A stretch of DNA of 64,000 nucleotides, taken from NCBI RefSeq assembly GCF_900104775.1, contig NZ_FNSA01000003.1, positions 3,968,001 through 4,032,000 of the forward strand. The letters are read 5' to 3'. Both the position numbers and the translations under genes were made by a program. Under the pieces are notes generated by a model, which saw only the letters and a list, made by a program, of their open reading frames with translations, was not told where the DNA came from and did not search any database. Origin of the DNA: Tsukamurella tyrosinosolvens. Lineage in GTDB: Bacteria; Actinomycetota; Actinomycetes; Mycobacteriales; Mycobacteriaceae. Below, one piece after another: positions 51,800 through 64,000 of the stretch; the stretch's first letter is position 1; every line of letters begins with the position of its first letter.

Positions 51800-51805
51800 C
51801 ATGAT
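51800..51805 (+). promoter_or_regulatory. -10 element of lhr (leaderless)
   Basis: CATGAT is followed by 6 nt and ATG 51812. The rest of 51639-51799 shows no recognised motif apart from two TCGCAA/TTGCGA-containing half repeats around 51718-51747. Confidence 0.35.
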
Positions 51806-51811
51806 GGACCC

Positions 51812-56281
<4,470 letters not shown>

Positions 56282-56291
56282 TCCGCGAGGA

Positions 56292-57035
56292 TCACTGCAG
56301 GAGAACACCGATGCGCGCCGCCGCGGCGGCGACCTGCGGGCCGAGCTCATCGAAGCGCTCCTCGACCATCCGGCTGCTCGGCCCGGACACCGAGATCGCG
56401 CCCACGGGCGTGCCGCCGTGGTCGAGGATCGGCGCGCCGATCGAGCTGATCCCCGCGGACAGCCCGCCGATGTTCGTCGAATAGCCGCGCGCCGCCACCT
56501 CCGCGAGGACCTCGCGCAGCCGTCCGGGATCGGTGATCGAGTCGGGGGTCGACGCCGCCAGCGGGCCGGCCAGGTACTCGTCCACGACCGCAGGGTCGCA
56601 CGCGGACAGATAGGCGAGGCCGGTCGCACTGGCGTGCAAGGAGATCCGCTCACCCAGCGGCAGGAAGGCGCGCAGGGGGTGGGAGGTGTCGAGGCGCTCG
56701 ATGAGCACCAGCGAATCGCCGTCGGGCGCACAGAGGTGCACGGTCTCCGTCGTCGCGAGCTGCAGCTCGTTCATCGTGGCGATCGCCACGTCGCGCAGCC
56801 CGCGCCCCACGCCGGCCCGCCCGCACACGGCGATCGCGCGATAGGTCATCTGCCAGCGCGGCGGGCTGCTCTCGGTCGGCGCCAGCCACCCCACCTCGTG
56901 CAGCGTCAGCAGGCACCGTTGGGTCGTGCTCTTGGGCAGATCCACCGCGCGGGCGAGTTCGGACAGCCCCACCGGCTGCATCCGCGCCACCGCTTCGAGC
57001 ACCTTGAACGCCGAAACCACACTGTTCGTGGCCAT
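56292..57035 (-). CDS. IclR-family transcriptional regulator of the malonate locus
   Basis: A 247-residue regulator. The N-terminal winged helix (residues 5-60) contains GLSELARAVDLPKSTTQRCL; the C-terminal IclR effector domain (about 80-245) has the signature HASATGLAYLSA and GISSIGAPILDHGG. It is divergent from matC across about 100 bp holding a clear inverted repeat. The likely role is control of malonate uptake and activation in response to malonate or malonyl-CoA (inference). Confidence 0.9.
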   Translation of the reverse strand: MATNSVVSAFKVLEAVARMQPVGLSELARAVDLPKSTTQRCLLTLHEVGWLAPTESSPPRWQMTYRAIAVCGRAGVGRGLRDVAIATMNELQLATTETVHLCAPDGDSLVLIERLDTSHPLRAFLPLGERISLHASATGLAYLSACDPAVVDEYLAGPLAASTPDSITDPGRLREVLAEVAARGYSTNIGGLSAGISSIGAPILDHGGTPVGAISVSGPSSRMVEERFDELGPQVAAAAARIGVLLQ

Positions 57036-57092
57036 TCCCTTGCCCTCCTCCTCGGCCGTGATCTACATTACATCCCGCTGGTCCATTCAGTA

Positions 57093-57115
57093 GTCCATTG
57101 TGCCACACAGTGGAC
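57093..57115. promoter_or_regulatory. Candidate IclR operator between the regulator and matC
   Basis: GTCCATTGTG-CCA-CACAGTGGAC has 10-bp arms with one mismatch. A further GGTCCATT half site lies at 57080-57087. It is 22 bp upstream of matC and 58 bp upstream of the regulator start. Confidence 0.55.
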
Positions 57116-57136
57116 CGATAGGGAAAGAGGGTCCCC

Positions 57137-58474
57137 GTGTCAGCACAACTGATAGCGCTGGGAGTGTTCGTCGCGGTCTTCGCGCTGTCCGCCGCCCGGA
57201 ACGTGAACATCGGGATCGTGATGTTCCCGGCGGCCTGCGGTGTCGGGCTGTGGGTCGCGGACATGGCGCTCAAGGACGTCGTCGCGGGGTTCCCGTTGTC
57301 CATCCTGGTCCTCCTCGTCGGGGTGACCTACTTCTTCGGCGTCGCGCACGCCAACGGCACCGTCGACTGGCTCATCGAGTCCTCGCTCGCCCGGGTCGGC
57401 GGGCGGGACAAGCTGTTCCCCGTCGTCTTCTTCGTGCTCACCGCCGCGCTCTCGGCCATGGGCGCCCCGCTCGGCGGACTCGTGATGGCCCCGATGGGCA
57501 TGAGCATCGCGCACCGCCGCGACATCGATCCGATGCTCATGGCGCTCGCCATGGGCGCCGGGCTCAGCGCGGGCGCCTTCGCCCCGACCAGCCTGTTCGG
57601 GATCATCACCTGGGGGACCGCCGACGCGGCCGGCATCCCGCTGAGCCCGCTCCTGCTGTTCGGCGTCGCCGTCGCCGTCAACCTGGTGCTGGTCGCGGTC
57701 GCCTACGCCCTGTTCGGGCGCTCCCGCGCCGAGCGCCGCACCCCCGCGTTCGCGGAGGCCATGGTCGCCCGCGGTGCCGCGCTCTCCGAGTCGGGCCAGT
57801 CCACGCTCGCGGTCGACGAGGGCCCGTCCGCCGAGCCTGCGCGGCCCGGCCGGCCGAGCCCGATCCAGCTCCTCACGGTGGTCGCCATGGCGGGCCTGGT
57901 CGGCACGGTGATCGCGCTGTCGGTCAGCGGTCTGGAGCCCGACATCGGCGTCCTCGGCTTCGCGCTCGGCGCCGTCCTCGCCCTCGTCGACCCGGCCGCG
58001 GGCAAGCAGGCCATGACCCGGATCGACTGGGGCTCCGTCCTCCTCGTGGGCGGCATCATCACCTTCGTCGGCGTGCTCACCGAGCTCGGCGTGGTGGACA
58101 TGCTCGGCCGGCAGGCCGTCCATCTCGGCTCGCCGCTCGTCGCCGCGCTCCTGCTCTGCGCCGCCGCCGGGCTGATCTCCGCGTTCGCCTCCACCACCGG
58201 AATGCTCGCCGCGCTCGTCCCCCTCGCGCTCCCGCTCATCGCCGACGGCGGCATCCCCGGCTGGGCCCTGATCTGTGCGATCGGCGTGTGCTCGTCGATC
58301 GTCGACGTCTCCCCCTTCTCGACGGTCGGCGCCACCTACGTCGCCACCACCGTCGACGAGGCCGAACGCCCGCGGATGACCCGGATGCTCACCCGCTGGG
58401 GCCTGTCCATGGTCGTGGCCGGCCCCGTCGTCCTCACCCTCGTCCTCATCGTCCCAGGAATGGTGTTCTCATGA
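57137..58474 (+). CDS. matC: MatC-type malonate/dicarboxylate transporter
   Basis: A 445-residue membrane protein with about 11-12 hydrophobic segments. The N-terminal MatC_N-like region (RNVNIGIVMFPAACGVG, then FPLSILVLLVGVTYFFGVA) and the later GAFAPTSLFG and SPFSTVGATYV segments fit the MatC family of the IT superfamily. Start GTG at 57137 has GAAAGAGGG upstream. Adjacent matB and an IclR regulator make malonate the most likely substrate. The stop overlaps the matB start (ATGA). Confidence 0.85.
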   Translation: MSAQLIALGVFVAVFALSAARNVNIGIVMFPAACGVGLWVADMALKDVVAGFPLSILVLLVGVTYFFGVAHANGTVDWLIESSLARVGGRDKLFPVVFFVLTAALSAMGAPLGGLVMAPMGMSIAHRRDIDPMLMALAMGAGLSAGAFAPTSLFGIITWGTADAAGIPLSPLLLFGVAVAVNLVLVAVAYALFGRSRAERRTPAFAEAMVARGAALSESGQSTLAVDEGPSAEPARPGRPSPIQLLTVVAMAGLVGTVIALSVSGLEPDIGVLGFALGAVLALVDPAAGKQAMTRIDWGSVLLVGGIITFVGVLTELGVVDMLGRQAVHLGSPLVAALLLCAAAGLISAFASTTGMLAALVPLALPLIADGGIPGWALICAIGVCSSIVDVSPFSTVGATYVATTVDEAERPRMTRMLTRWGLSMVVAGPVVLTLVLIVPGMVFS

Positions 58475-60609
58475 CCGCTCTGCTCGCCGCACTCCGCGAC
58501 CGCACCCGCGCCGACGACCCACGGGCGGTGACCATCGACGGCCACAGCCTCTCGCGCGCCGAACTGCGGTCCGCCGCCCTGTCCTTCGCCGCATCGCTCG
58601 ACACCCGGGGCCCCGTCGCGATCTGCGCGGCACCGACGCTCGAAACCGTCGTCGCCGTCACCGGCTGCCTGCTCGCCGGCATCACCGCCGTACCGGTGCC
58701 GCCCGACGCCGGGCCGGCCGAGATCGCCCACATCCTCGCGGATTCCGCGGCCACCGCCTGGGTCGGCGAGCCGCGTGATCACGTCGGCCTGCCCGTCCAT
58801 CGGGTCACCCCGGACACGGGATCCGTTCCGGCGCAGGAGACTGAGCCGGGCGGCGACGCGGTCGCGATGATCCTGTACACCTCGGGCACCACGGGCGCGC
58901 CGAAGGGCGTCCTGCTCAGCCGCGCGGCGATCGCGGCGGGTCTCGACGCGCTCGCGGAGGCGTGGGATTGGACCGACCGCGACACCGTCGCGCACGGGTT
59001 GCCGCTGTTCCACACCCACGGCCTCATCCTCGGCGTCCTCGGCTCGCTGCACATCGGCTCCCGCGTGGTGCACACCGGGAAGGCCACGCCCGAGCGGTAC
59101 GCCGCCACGCCCGCCACGATGTACTTCGGCGTGCCCACCGTGTGGGGCCGGATCGCCGCGGACGAGGACTCCGCGCGTGCCCTCGCCGGCGCGCGCCTGC
59201 TCGTCTCCGGCAGCGCGCCGCTGCCTCTGCCCGTCTTCGAGCGGCTGCGCGCGCTCACCGGACAGGCGCCGATCGAGCGGTACGGGATGACCGAGACCAT
59301 GATCACGCTCAGCACCCGCGCCGACGGCGAGCGCCGCCCCGGATGGGTCGGCTCCGCGGTCGACGGCGTGCACACCCGGCTCCGCGGGGAGGACGGTACC
59401 GAGGTCCCCGCCGACGGCGAGAGCGTCGGCCGGCTCGAGATCCGCGGGCCCATGGTGTTCGCGGGCTACCTCGGCCGGCCGGAGGCGACCGCCGCCTCGT
59501 GGACCGAGGACGGCTGGTTCATCACCGGCGACGTCGCCGTCAAGGACGCGGGCGGGTTCCACCGCATCGTCGGGCGCGAGTCCGTCGACCTCATCAAGTC
59601 CGGCGGCTACCGGATCGGCGCGGGCGAGATCGAGACATCGCTGCTGGCGCGCCCGGAGGTCCGCGAGGTCGCGGTCGTGGGCGTGCCGGACGCCGACCTC
59701 GGGCAGCGGATCGTCGCGTACGTGGTCGCCACGCCCGGGAGCGGTGACGACGCGGCCGCCGAGGCGCTCATCGCACACGTCGCCGGCGAACTGTCCTGGC
59801 ACAAGCGGCCGCGCGCCGTCCGGTTCATCGACGCCCTGCCCCGCAACGCCATGGGCAAGGTGCAGAAGGCGTCCCTGATCCGCGGCGACGTCGGCACTCC
59901 GGCGCGTTCCGCCGACGGGCACACTGAGCCCATGGACACCCTCCCCGTCGATCTGCCGCCCGACGCCGATCACCGCGCCGCGGAGGCCGCGTTCACGGCC
60001 GCGGGCTGGACGCGGTGCGGCGCCGGGGACTGGGCGATCGCGCTCGCCTCGCCCGACGGTGCCCTCGTCGCGCGGATCAGCCCGTTCGACCCCGTCGGGC
60101 CGTACAGCGCAGCGCTGTACCGGGAGGCGGCGGGCACCGGGCAGGTCCCCGCCCTGCACGCGCACCGGCGGCTGGCGGGAGGCGGTGATCTGCAGGTGAT
60201 GGAGCGCCTCGAGGACGCCCCGCAGGACGTGGCGGAGGCCTTCCACCGGTCGATCGCGGCCGGCGACGACGCCGTCGCGGAGCTGGTGGCGATCGTGACC
60301 CGGATCCACGCCGACGCGCGCCGGGAGCTGCCGTGGTGCGGGCCGCTCGACACCAACCCGACCAACGTGATGCTCCGCGGCGACGGGGCGCCGGTCCTGA
60401 TCGACCCGTTCTACGCCGACGGCCCGGACCTGTACGCGACGGCGGGCCGCGACCCCGACCGGTTCGTGACGCGGATCCCGGAGGCCCAGCGGCGCTTCCT
60501 CACCGAGATCCCGCTCGCCGCGTCCGGCCCCTGGCCCGAGGCCGAGCGCGCGGCGATGCGGGCCGCCCTCGCGGCCGCCGATGCGCGATCGGAGAGGATG
60601 GAGGGATGA
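58471..60609 (+). CDS. matB: Malonyl-CoA synthetase MatB fused to a C-terminal APH-like kinase domain
   Basis: A 712-residue protein. Residues 1-480 form an adenylate-forming ligase with the P-loop LYTSGTTGAPKG, the segment RYGMTET and the MatB-typical RESVDLIKSGGYRIGAGEIE plus K463 in MGKVQK. This makes malonyl-CoA from malonate. From residue 488 (MDTLPVDLPP) an extra 225-residue domain resembles aminoglycoside/choline kinases, with LDTNPTNVM (D, N, N of the catalytic loop) and VLIDPFY (metal Asp). No stop codon separates them, but the internal ATG at 59932 has a CACACT -10-like box 6 nt upstream, so the second domain might also be made alone. It overlaps a thioesterase gene. Confidence 0.85.
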   Translation: MTALLAALRDRTRADDPRAVTIDGHSLSRAELRSAALSFAASLDTRGPVAICAAPTLETVVAVTGCLLAGITAVPVPPDAGPAEIAHILADSAATAWVGEPRDHVGLPVHRVTPDTGSVPAQETEPGGDAVAMILYTSGTTGAPKGVLLSRAAIAAGLDALAEAWDWTDRDTVAHGLPLFHTHGLILGVLGSLHIGSRVVHTGKATPERYAATPATMYFGVPTVWGRIAADEDSARALAGARLLVSGSAPLPLPVFERLRALTGQAPIERYGMTETMITLSTRADGERRPGWVGSAVDGVHTRLRGEDGTEVPADGESVGRLEIRGPMVFAGYLGRPEATAASWTEDGWFITGDVAVKDAGGFHRIVGRESVDLIKSGGYRIGAGEIETSLLARPEVREVAVVGVPDADLGQRIVAYVVATPGSGDDAAAEALIAHVAGELSWHKRPRAVRFIDALPRNAMGKVQKASLIRGDVGTPARSADGHTEPMDTLPVDLPPDADHRAAEAAFTAAGWTRCGAGDWAIALASPDGALVARISPFDPVGPYSAALYREAAGTGQVPALHAHRRLAGGGDLQVMERLEDAPQDVAEAFHRSIAAGDDAVAELVAIVTRIHADARRELPWCGPLDTNPTNVMLRGDGAPVLIDPFYADGPDLYATAGRDPDRFVTRIPEAQRRFLTEIPLAASGPWPEAERAAMRAALAAADARSERMEG

Positions 60610-60995
60610 GCACGCAGCAGCCCGTGGACCGGTACGCGCAGTTCCTCGGGATCGAGGTGACCGGGCACGGCGGCGGACGGGCGGTGTCGACGGTGACGGT
60701 CACCGAGGACCACCTCAACCCGCACGACACGACGCACGGCGCCTTCGTCTTCGCCCTGGTGGGCACGGCCGTCGCGGCGGCGGCGAACGACGACGAGCAC
60801 ACCGGCGTCGCCAGCGCGATCCACATCGACTACCTGCGCCCCACCCGCCTGGGCGACGCCCTGACCGCGGAGGCCGTCGTCGGCGAGCGGCTGCCGAAGG
60901 AGGACCTCTTCGTCATCCGTGTCACCCGGGACGCCGACGGTGAGGTGGTGGCCCGCGCCACCGCCCGGTTCACGCGACGCGTCCGCGCGCGCTAG
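60606..60995 (+). CDS. PaaI-type hotdog thioesterase
   Basis: A 129-residue hotdog-fold protein. It shows NPHDTTHGAFVFALVGTAVA with the catalytic-type Asn/Asp and His-Gly positions, then HIDYLRPTRLGDALTAEA, and a short C-terminal strand, as in PaaI/YdiI thioesterases. It may hydrolyse acyl-CoA made or mis-made by the preceding MatB. Its ATG overlaps the matB stop (ATGA), so it is the last gene of the matC-matB operon. Confidence 0.88.
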   Translation: MSTQQPVDRYAQFLGIEVTGHGGGRAVSTVTVTEDHLNPHDTTHGAFVFALVGTAVAAAANDDEHTGVASAIHIDYLRPTRLGDALTAEAVVGERLPKEDLFVIRVTRDADGEVVARATARFTRRVRAR

Positions 60996-61048
60996 CGTCC
61001 TCGCCGTTCCGCCACCCCGGCCGCCGGGAAAGCGGAGTATGGACAGGT

Positions 61049-61264
61049 ATGACGAACAACGTGTACCGAGTCATCGAAGTCGTCGGCACCTCCACCGAGG
61101 GGTACGACGCGGCCATCGCGAACGCCGTCGGGCGGGCGTCGCAGACGATGCGGAACCTGGAGTGGTTCGAGGTGGTGTCCACCCGTGGGCACATCGAGAA
61201 CGGCGCCGTCGCGCACACCCAGGTGACGGTCAAGATCGGCTTCCGGATGGACGGCGCCGACTGA
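61049..61264 (+). CDS. Dodecin (flavin-storage protein)
   Basis: A 71-residue protein of the dodecin family, the normal length. It reads VYRVIEVVGTSTEGYDAAIA, then NAVGRASQTMRNLEWFEVV, with the flavin-stacking tryptophan (W39) and the C-terminal VTVKIGFRM strand. Dodecins assemble into hollow dodecamers that bind FMN/riboflavin or CoA. It is monocistronic, convergent with the SRPBCC gene. Confidence 0.94.
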   Translation: MTNNVYRVIEVVGTSTEGYDAAIANAVGRASQTMRNLEWFEVVSTRGHIENGAVAHTQVTVKIGFRMDGAD

Positions 61265-61277
61265 CCCGACCCCCGGA

Positions 61278-61721
61278 TCAGCGGGCGAGCTTCTCCGCCT
61301 GCCGGACGAGCCCGTCGACGTTGCCGTCGAAGCCGCGGCGCAGGTGCGCGCCGAGCAGCGCGCCGACGAGCGGCGACAGCGGACCGTCGAGCTGGAAGTG
61401 CGAGGTGTAGCGCGACCGGCCGCCCCCGAGGTCGACGATGTCCTGTTCGCGGATGCTGCGCAGCAGCCCGGCGGGCGCGGGCTTCATCGCGTACGCGAAG
61501 CCGCGGCCCTCGTCGACGGAGACGATGTACTCCTTCTGCGTCATCACCTTCGGGGGGCGCAGCGCCACCCGCATGGTGATCGCGCCGCCGGGCCGCAGGT
61601 CGCACGCGGCCTCGACGGCGAAGGGGTTCCACTGCCCGTAGGCGTCGAAGTCGGTGAGCGCCTGCCAGACGAGGGCGGGCGGGGCCGCGATCTCGCGGCT
61701 GTGATCGATGGTGAAGGCCAT
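61278..61721 (-). CDS. SRPBCC/START-like lipid-binding protein
   Basis: A 147-residue protein of the SRPBCC superfamily. It has the usual start FTIDHSREIAAPPALVWQAL, the W-containing FDAYGQWNPF and a long C-terminal helix. These proteins form a hydrophobic pocket for lipids or polyketides. A TAGGTT -10 box lies 6 nt upstream of the ATG (leaderless), overlapped by a KstR-like palindrome, so lipid- or steroid-responsive control is possible. No enzyme activity is inferred. Confidence 0.87.
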   Translation of the reverse strand: MAFTIDHSREIAAPPALVWQALTDFDAYGQWNPFAVEAACDLRPGGAITMRVALRPPKVMTQKEYIVSVDEGRGFAYAMKPAPAGLLRSIREQDIVDLGGGRSRYTSHFQLDGPLSPLVGALLGAHLRRGFDGNVDGLVRQAEKLAR

Positions 61722-61731
61722 GCCTCCAACC

Positions 61732-61745
61732 TAGAACATGTTCCA
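61732..61745. promoter_or_regulatory. KstR-type palindrome at the SRPBCC promoter
   Basis: TAGAACATGTTCCA fits the KstR consensus TNNAACNNGTTNNA at all defined bases, with a perfect GAACATGTTC core. It starts 11 bp upstream of the SRPBCC ATG and overlaps its -10 element (61728-61733, minus strand). Confidence 0.5.
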
Positions 61746-61849
61746 CCCGTTGCGAGCTGAGTCACAGGTAATGAGGTGGCGGAATATCTTCGCCGTAGTT
61801 ACAGTTGCACCCTGCACGTTATTGCTTAGAGCTTTGAAGGAAGGTCCCG

Positions 61850-63487
61850 ATGTCCGAGATCACGGCGGAAGCCGAACCACAGGCCTCGGCCCCCATGACG
61901 CACCGGGAGATCCTCGAGGTCATGGCGGGCCTGCTGGCCGCACTGTTCACGGCGCTGCTGAGCACCACCGTCGTCTCCACGGCGCTGCCGCGGATCATCG
62001 CCGACCTCGGCGCATCGACGACGGCGTTCTCCTGGGTGATCACCACCGCCCTCCTTGCGAACGCCGCGTCGACCCCGATCTGGGGCAAGCTGGCCGACCT
62101 GTTCAACAAGAAGGTCCTGGTCCAGGCCGCGATCATCATCTTCGTGGCCGGGTCGGTCCTCGCCGGCGCCACCCCGAACGTCGAGGTGCTGCTCGTCGCC
62201 CGCGTGATCCAGGGCATCGGCATGGGCGGCCTGACCGCGCTGGTCGTCGCCATCATCGGCAGCATCGTCCCGCCGCGTGAGCGCGGCCGGTACTCCGGCT
62301 ACATGGGCGCCGTCATGGGCGTGTCGATGGCCGGCGGCCCGATCCTGGGCGGCGTGATCACCGACCACATCGGCTGGCGCTGGTGCTTCTACGTCAGCGT
62401 CCCGCTCGCCGTCGCCGCGCTGATCCTCATCCAGCGCACGCTGCACCTGCCGTCGACCCGCAAGGACGACGTCTCGATCGACTGGCTCGGCGCGATGCTG
62501 CTGACCGCCGGCGTGTCCGTGCTGCTCATCTGGGTCTCCTTCGCCGGCAAGAACTACGGCTGGGTCTCCACGTCGTCGGCGGTGTACCTGATCACCGGCT
62601 TCGCACTGCTCGTCGCGACGGTGTCCGTCGAGCTGCGCGCCAAGGACCCGATCATCCCGATCGGCATCATCACCGAGCGCACCACCGCGCTCGCGATCAT
62701 CGCCTCGATCGCCGTCGGCGTCGGCATGTTCGGCGCCATGTCCTTCCTCGGGCTGTACTTCCAGAACTCGCGCGGCTACAGCCCGACGATGGCCGGCGTC
62801 CTCACGATCCCGATGGTGGTCGGCATGCTGTTCTCGTCGGTCGCGTCCGGCCAGCTGATCACCCGGTTCGGCAAGTGGAAGCGGTTCGTCGTCGGCGGCG
62901 CGATCGTCATGGTCGCCGGATTCGCCCTGCTCAGCAGCATCGACCACCTGACGCCGATCTGGCAGGTGCAGGTCTACATCGCGATCATGGGCTTCGGCGT
63001 CGGCGCGCTGATGCAGAACCTCGTGCTCGCCGTGCAGAACACGGTGAGCGTGCAGAACATCGGCGCGGCGTCCAGCTCGGTCGCCTTCTTCCGGACCTTC
63101 GGCGGCGCGATCGGCGTCTCCGCCCTGGGCGCGATCCTCACCGCTCGCGTCACCGAGCTGGTGAAGGAGGGCGTGGTGGCGAACCACGTCCGCGATCCGC
63201 ACAGCCCGCTCATCGCGGAGATCACCAACGCCGCGTTCGGCGACGCGACCGGCAGGATCTTCCTGGTGTCGACGGCGTGCGCGCTCGTCACGCTGATCGC
63301 GGTCGCGATGCTCCCCAACAAGCCGCTCCGCACCACGCTCGACCTGGAGCCCGGCGCTCAGGCCGCTCCCCTGGACGAGCCCGCGGACGGGCCCGCGATC
63401 ACCGCTCCCACCAGCACGAACGACCTCGTCGGCGGTGCGGTGAAGGACAGCGGCAGGGCCCGCGTGGGGATCAGCAAGACCAACTAG
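61850..63487 (+). CDS. MFS drug exporter of the EmrB/QacA (DHA2) family
   Basis: A 545-residue transporter with about 14 predicted membrane helices. Motifs include LLSTTVVSTALPRIIADLG (motif D1), NAASTPIWGKLADLF (motif A) and GGPILGGVITDHIGWRWCF (motif C), characteristic of DHA2 proton-driven multidrug exporters. The cytoplasmic tail after residue 500 is polar. A GGAAGG ribosome-binding site precedes the ATG. No adjacent regulator is present, and the substrate is unknown. Confidence 0.9.
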   Translation: MSEITAEAEPQASAPMTHREILEVMAGLLAALFTALLSTTVVSTALPRIIADLGASTTAFSWVITTALLANAASTPIWGKLADLFNKKVLVQAAIIIFVAGSVLAGATPNVEVLLVARVIQGIGMGGLTALVVAIIGSIVPPRERGRYSGYMGAVMGVSMAGGPILGGVITDHIGWRWCFYVSVPLAVAALILIQRTLHLPSTRKDDVSIDWLGAMLLTAGVSVLLIWVSFAGKNYGWVSTSSAVYLITGFALLVATVSVELRAKDPIIPIGIITERTTALAIIASIAVGVGMFGAMSFLGLYFQNSRGYSPTMAGVLTIPMVVGMLFSSVASGQLITRFGKWKRFVVGGAIVMVAGFALLSSIDHLTPIWQVQVYIAIMGFGVGALMQNLVLAVQNTVSVQNIGAASSSVAFFRTFGGAIGVSALGAILTARVTELVKEGVVANHVRDPHSPLIAEITNAAFGDATGRIFLVSTACALVTLIAVAMLPNKPLRTTLDLEPGAQAAPLDEPADGPAITAPTSTNDLVGGAVKDSGRARVGISKTN

Positions 63488-63524
63488 GGTGTAACTGAAG
63501 GTGCGCAAGGGGCGGGTGAGGCGG

Positions 63525-63530
63525 CATAAT
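63525..63530 (+). promoter_or_regulatory. -10 element of the META lipoprotein gene (leaderless)
   Basis: CATAAT is followed by 7 nt and ATG 63538. Confidence 0.45.
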
Positions 63531-63537
63531 CGCATTC

Positions 63538-64000
63538 ATGATGCGTAATACCGCCTCCCTCGCCCTTCCGCTGCTCGCGGGTGCCGCGGTCCTCACGGCC
63601 GGATGCGCCGCCTCCGCCGGCGCCGATCCGGCCACCTCGACCAGCGGCGCACCGGCCGCGTCGTCGGCACCGTCGAAGCCCGCGCTCGTGGGCTCGCAGT
63701 GGCGGCTCAAGTCCGATCCGACGGCCTGGTTCTGGGTCCGCGGCTCGAACATCACGGGCAACGATTCGTGCAACACCCTCACCGGCACCGCGACGTCGCT
63801 GGCCACCGCGGACCGCGTGGACTTCGGTGCCGGCCTCGCGGCCACGCAGCGCTACTGCACGGACCCCAAGGGCACGCAGACCGCGATCAGCGAGGCGCTC
63901 AAGGGCGAACGGATCTGGTCGCGCAACGGTACCGAGCTGGTGCTCACCGACCCCGACAACAACCGGGCGTGGACGTTCGTCCTGACCCCTGCGGGCGCCT
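63538..64000 (+). CDS. META-domain lipoprotein (3' end outside window)
   Basis: The frame stays open to the window edge, giving 154 residues. A signal peptide (LALPLLAGAAVLTAGC) ends in the lipobox LTAGC with the lipidated cysteine at 23. An Ala/Ser/Pro linker leads to a domain with GSQWRL, ITGNDSCNTLTGT, ATQRYC and a late ELVLTDPDN strand, the layout of META (HslJ-like) domains. It would sit on the outer face of the membrane. An in-frame ATG at 63541 is an equal alternative start. The function is unknown. Confidence 0.85.
   Translation, partial: MMRNTASLALPLLAGAAVLTAGCAASAGADPATSTSGAPAASSAPSKPALVGSQWRLKSDPTAWFWVRGSNITGNDSCNTLTGTATSLATADRVDFGAGLAATQRYCTDPKGTQTAISEALKGERIWSRNGTELVLTDPDNNRAWTFVLTPAGA

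Overview
The window is high-GC actinobacterial chromosome from a mycolic-acid-producing member of the Mycobacteriales. Two long runs of genes keep the order known from Mycobacterium tuberculosis: methyltransferase/sigE/rseA/htrA/tatB/mrp (the Rv1220c-Rv1229c neighbourhood) and manB-wbbL-rmlD-LCP ... fadE25-purE-purK-gtrA-(PH protein)-birA-accD5-accE-maf-sseA-sufE-accA3 (the Rv3264c-Rv3285 neighbourhood). Insertions of lineage-specific genes, and many short -10-to-start-codon (leaderless) promoters, fit a Tsukamurella/Gordonia-like genome. The genus is inference; no rRNA is present to settle it.

1-5999: end of mrp, an islet carrying an AbiEi/nuclease-like gene bracketed by two 58-bp palindromic repeats, then tatB, htrA, rseA and sigE on the minus strand with a divergent O-methyltransferase. 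sigE has a candidate ECF-type promoter. 6004-8427: a vapBC toxin-antitoxin pair translationally coupled to an APH(6)-type kinase, and an SGNH hydrolase. 8440-16570: mannose/rhamnose sugar-nucleotide and arabinogalactan-linker genes (manB, wbbL, rmlD), an LCP ligase, a TIGR03089-type protein, an AMIN-like lipoprotein, fadE25 and a RibD-like reductase. 16800-25183: purE/purK, GtrA, a convergent two-component pair, a PH-domain protein, birA, and the acyl-CoA carboxylase genes accD5-accE, then maf.

25449-35510: the most unusual part. Between the normally adjacent maf and sseA lies a tight operon of four HXXXD acyltransferases, a membrane protein and a GT1 glycosyltransferase. A fifth, PapA-like acyltransferase sits after sseA-sufE. 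With accD5/accE on one side and accA3 (35639-37447) on the other, the region looks like a locus for a multiply acylated glycolipid with acyl-CoA carboxylase supply genes next to it; the product is unknown. 37452-41245: small proteins, a divergent XRE-cupin regulator/FMN reductase pair and a frameshifted amidohydrolase.

41410-49382: an alcohol/methanol oxidation locus: mycofactocin-linked methanol dehydrogenase (mdo), a MoxR ATPase, a CoxE-like VWA protein, a second iron alcohol dehydrogenase, a sensor kinase/response regulator pair resembling MnoSR, and a methyltransferase matching MftM. A shared 20-bp near-palindrome precedes mdo and the second dehydrogenase and may be the regulator's operator. 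49470-56281: an LGFP-repeat secreted protein, a type-B carboxylesterase and the large helicase Lhr. 56292-60995: a malonate utilisation locus: IclR regulator, MatC transporter, a MatB malonyl-CoA synthetase fused to a kinase-like domain, and a thioesterase. 61049-64000: dodecin, an SRPBCC protein behind a KstR-like box, an EmrB/QacA-type MFS exporter and the start of a META-domain lipoprotein. No tRNA, rRNA, CRISPR array or IS element was recognised, and no gene-free stretch exceeds 300 bases.
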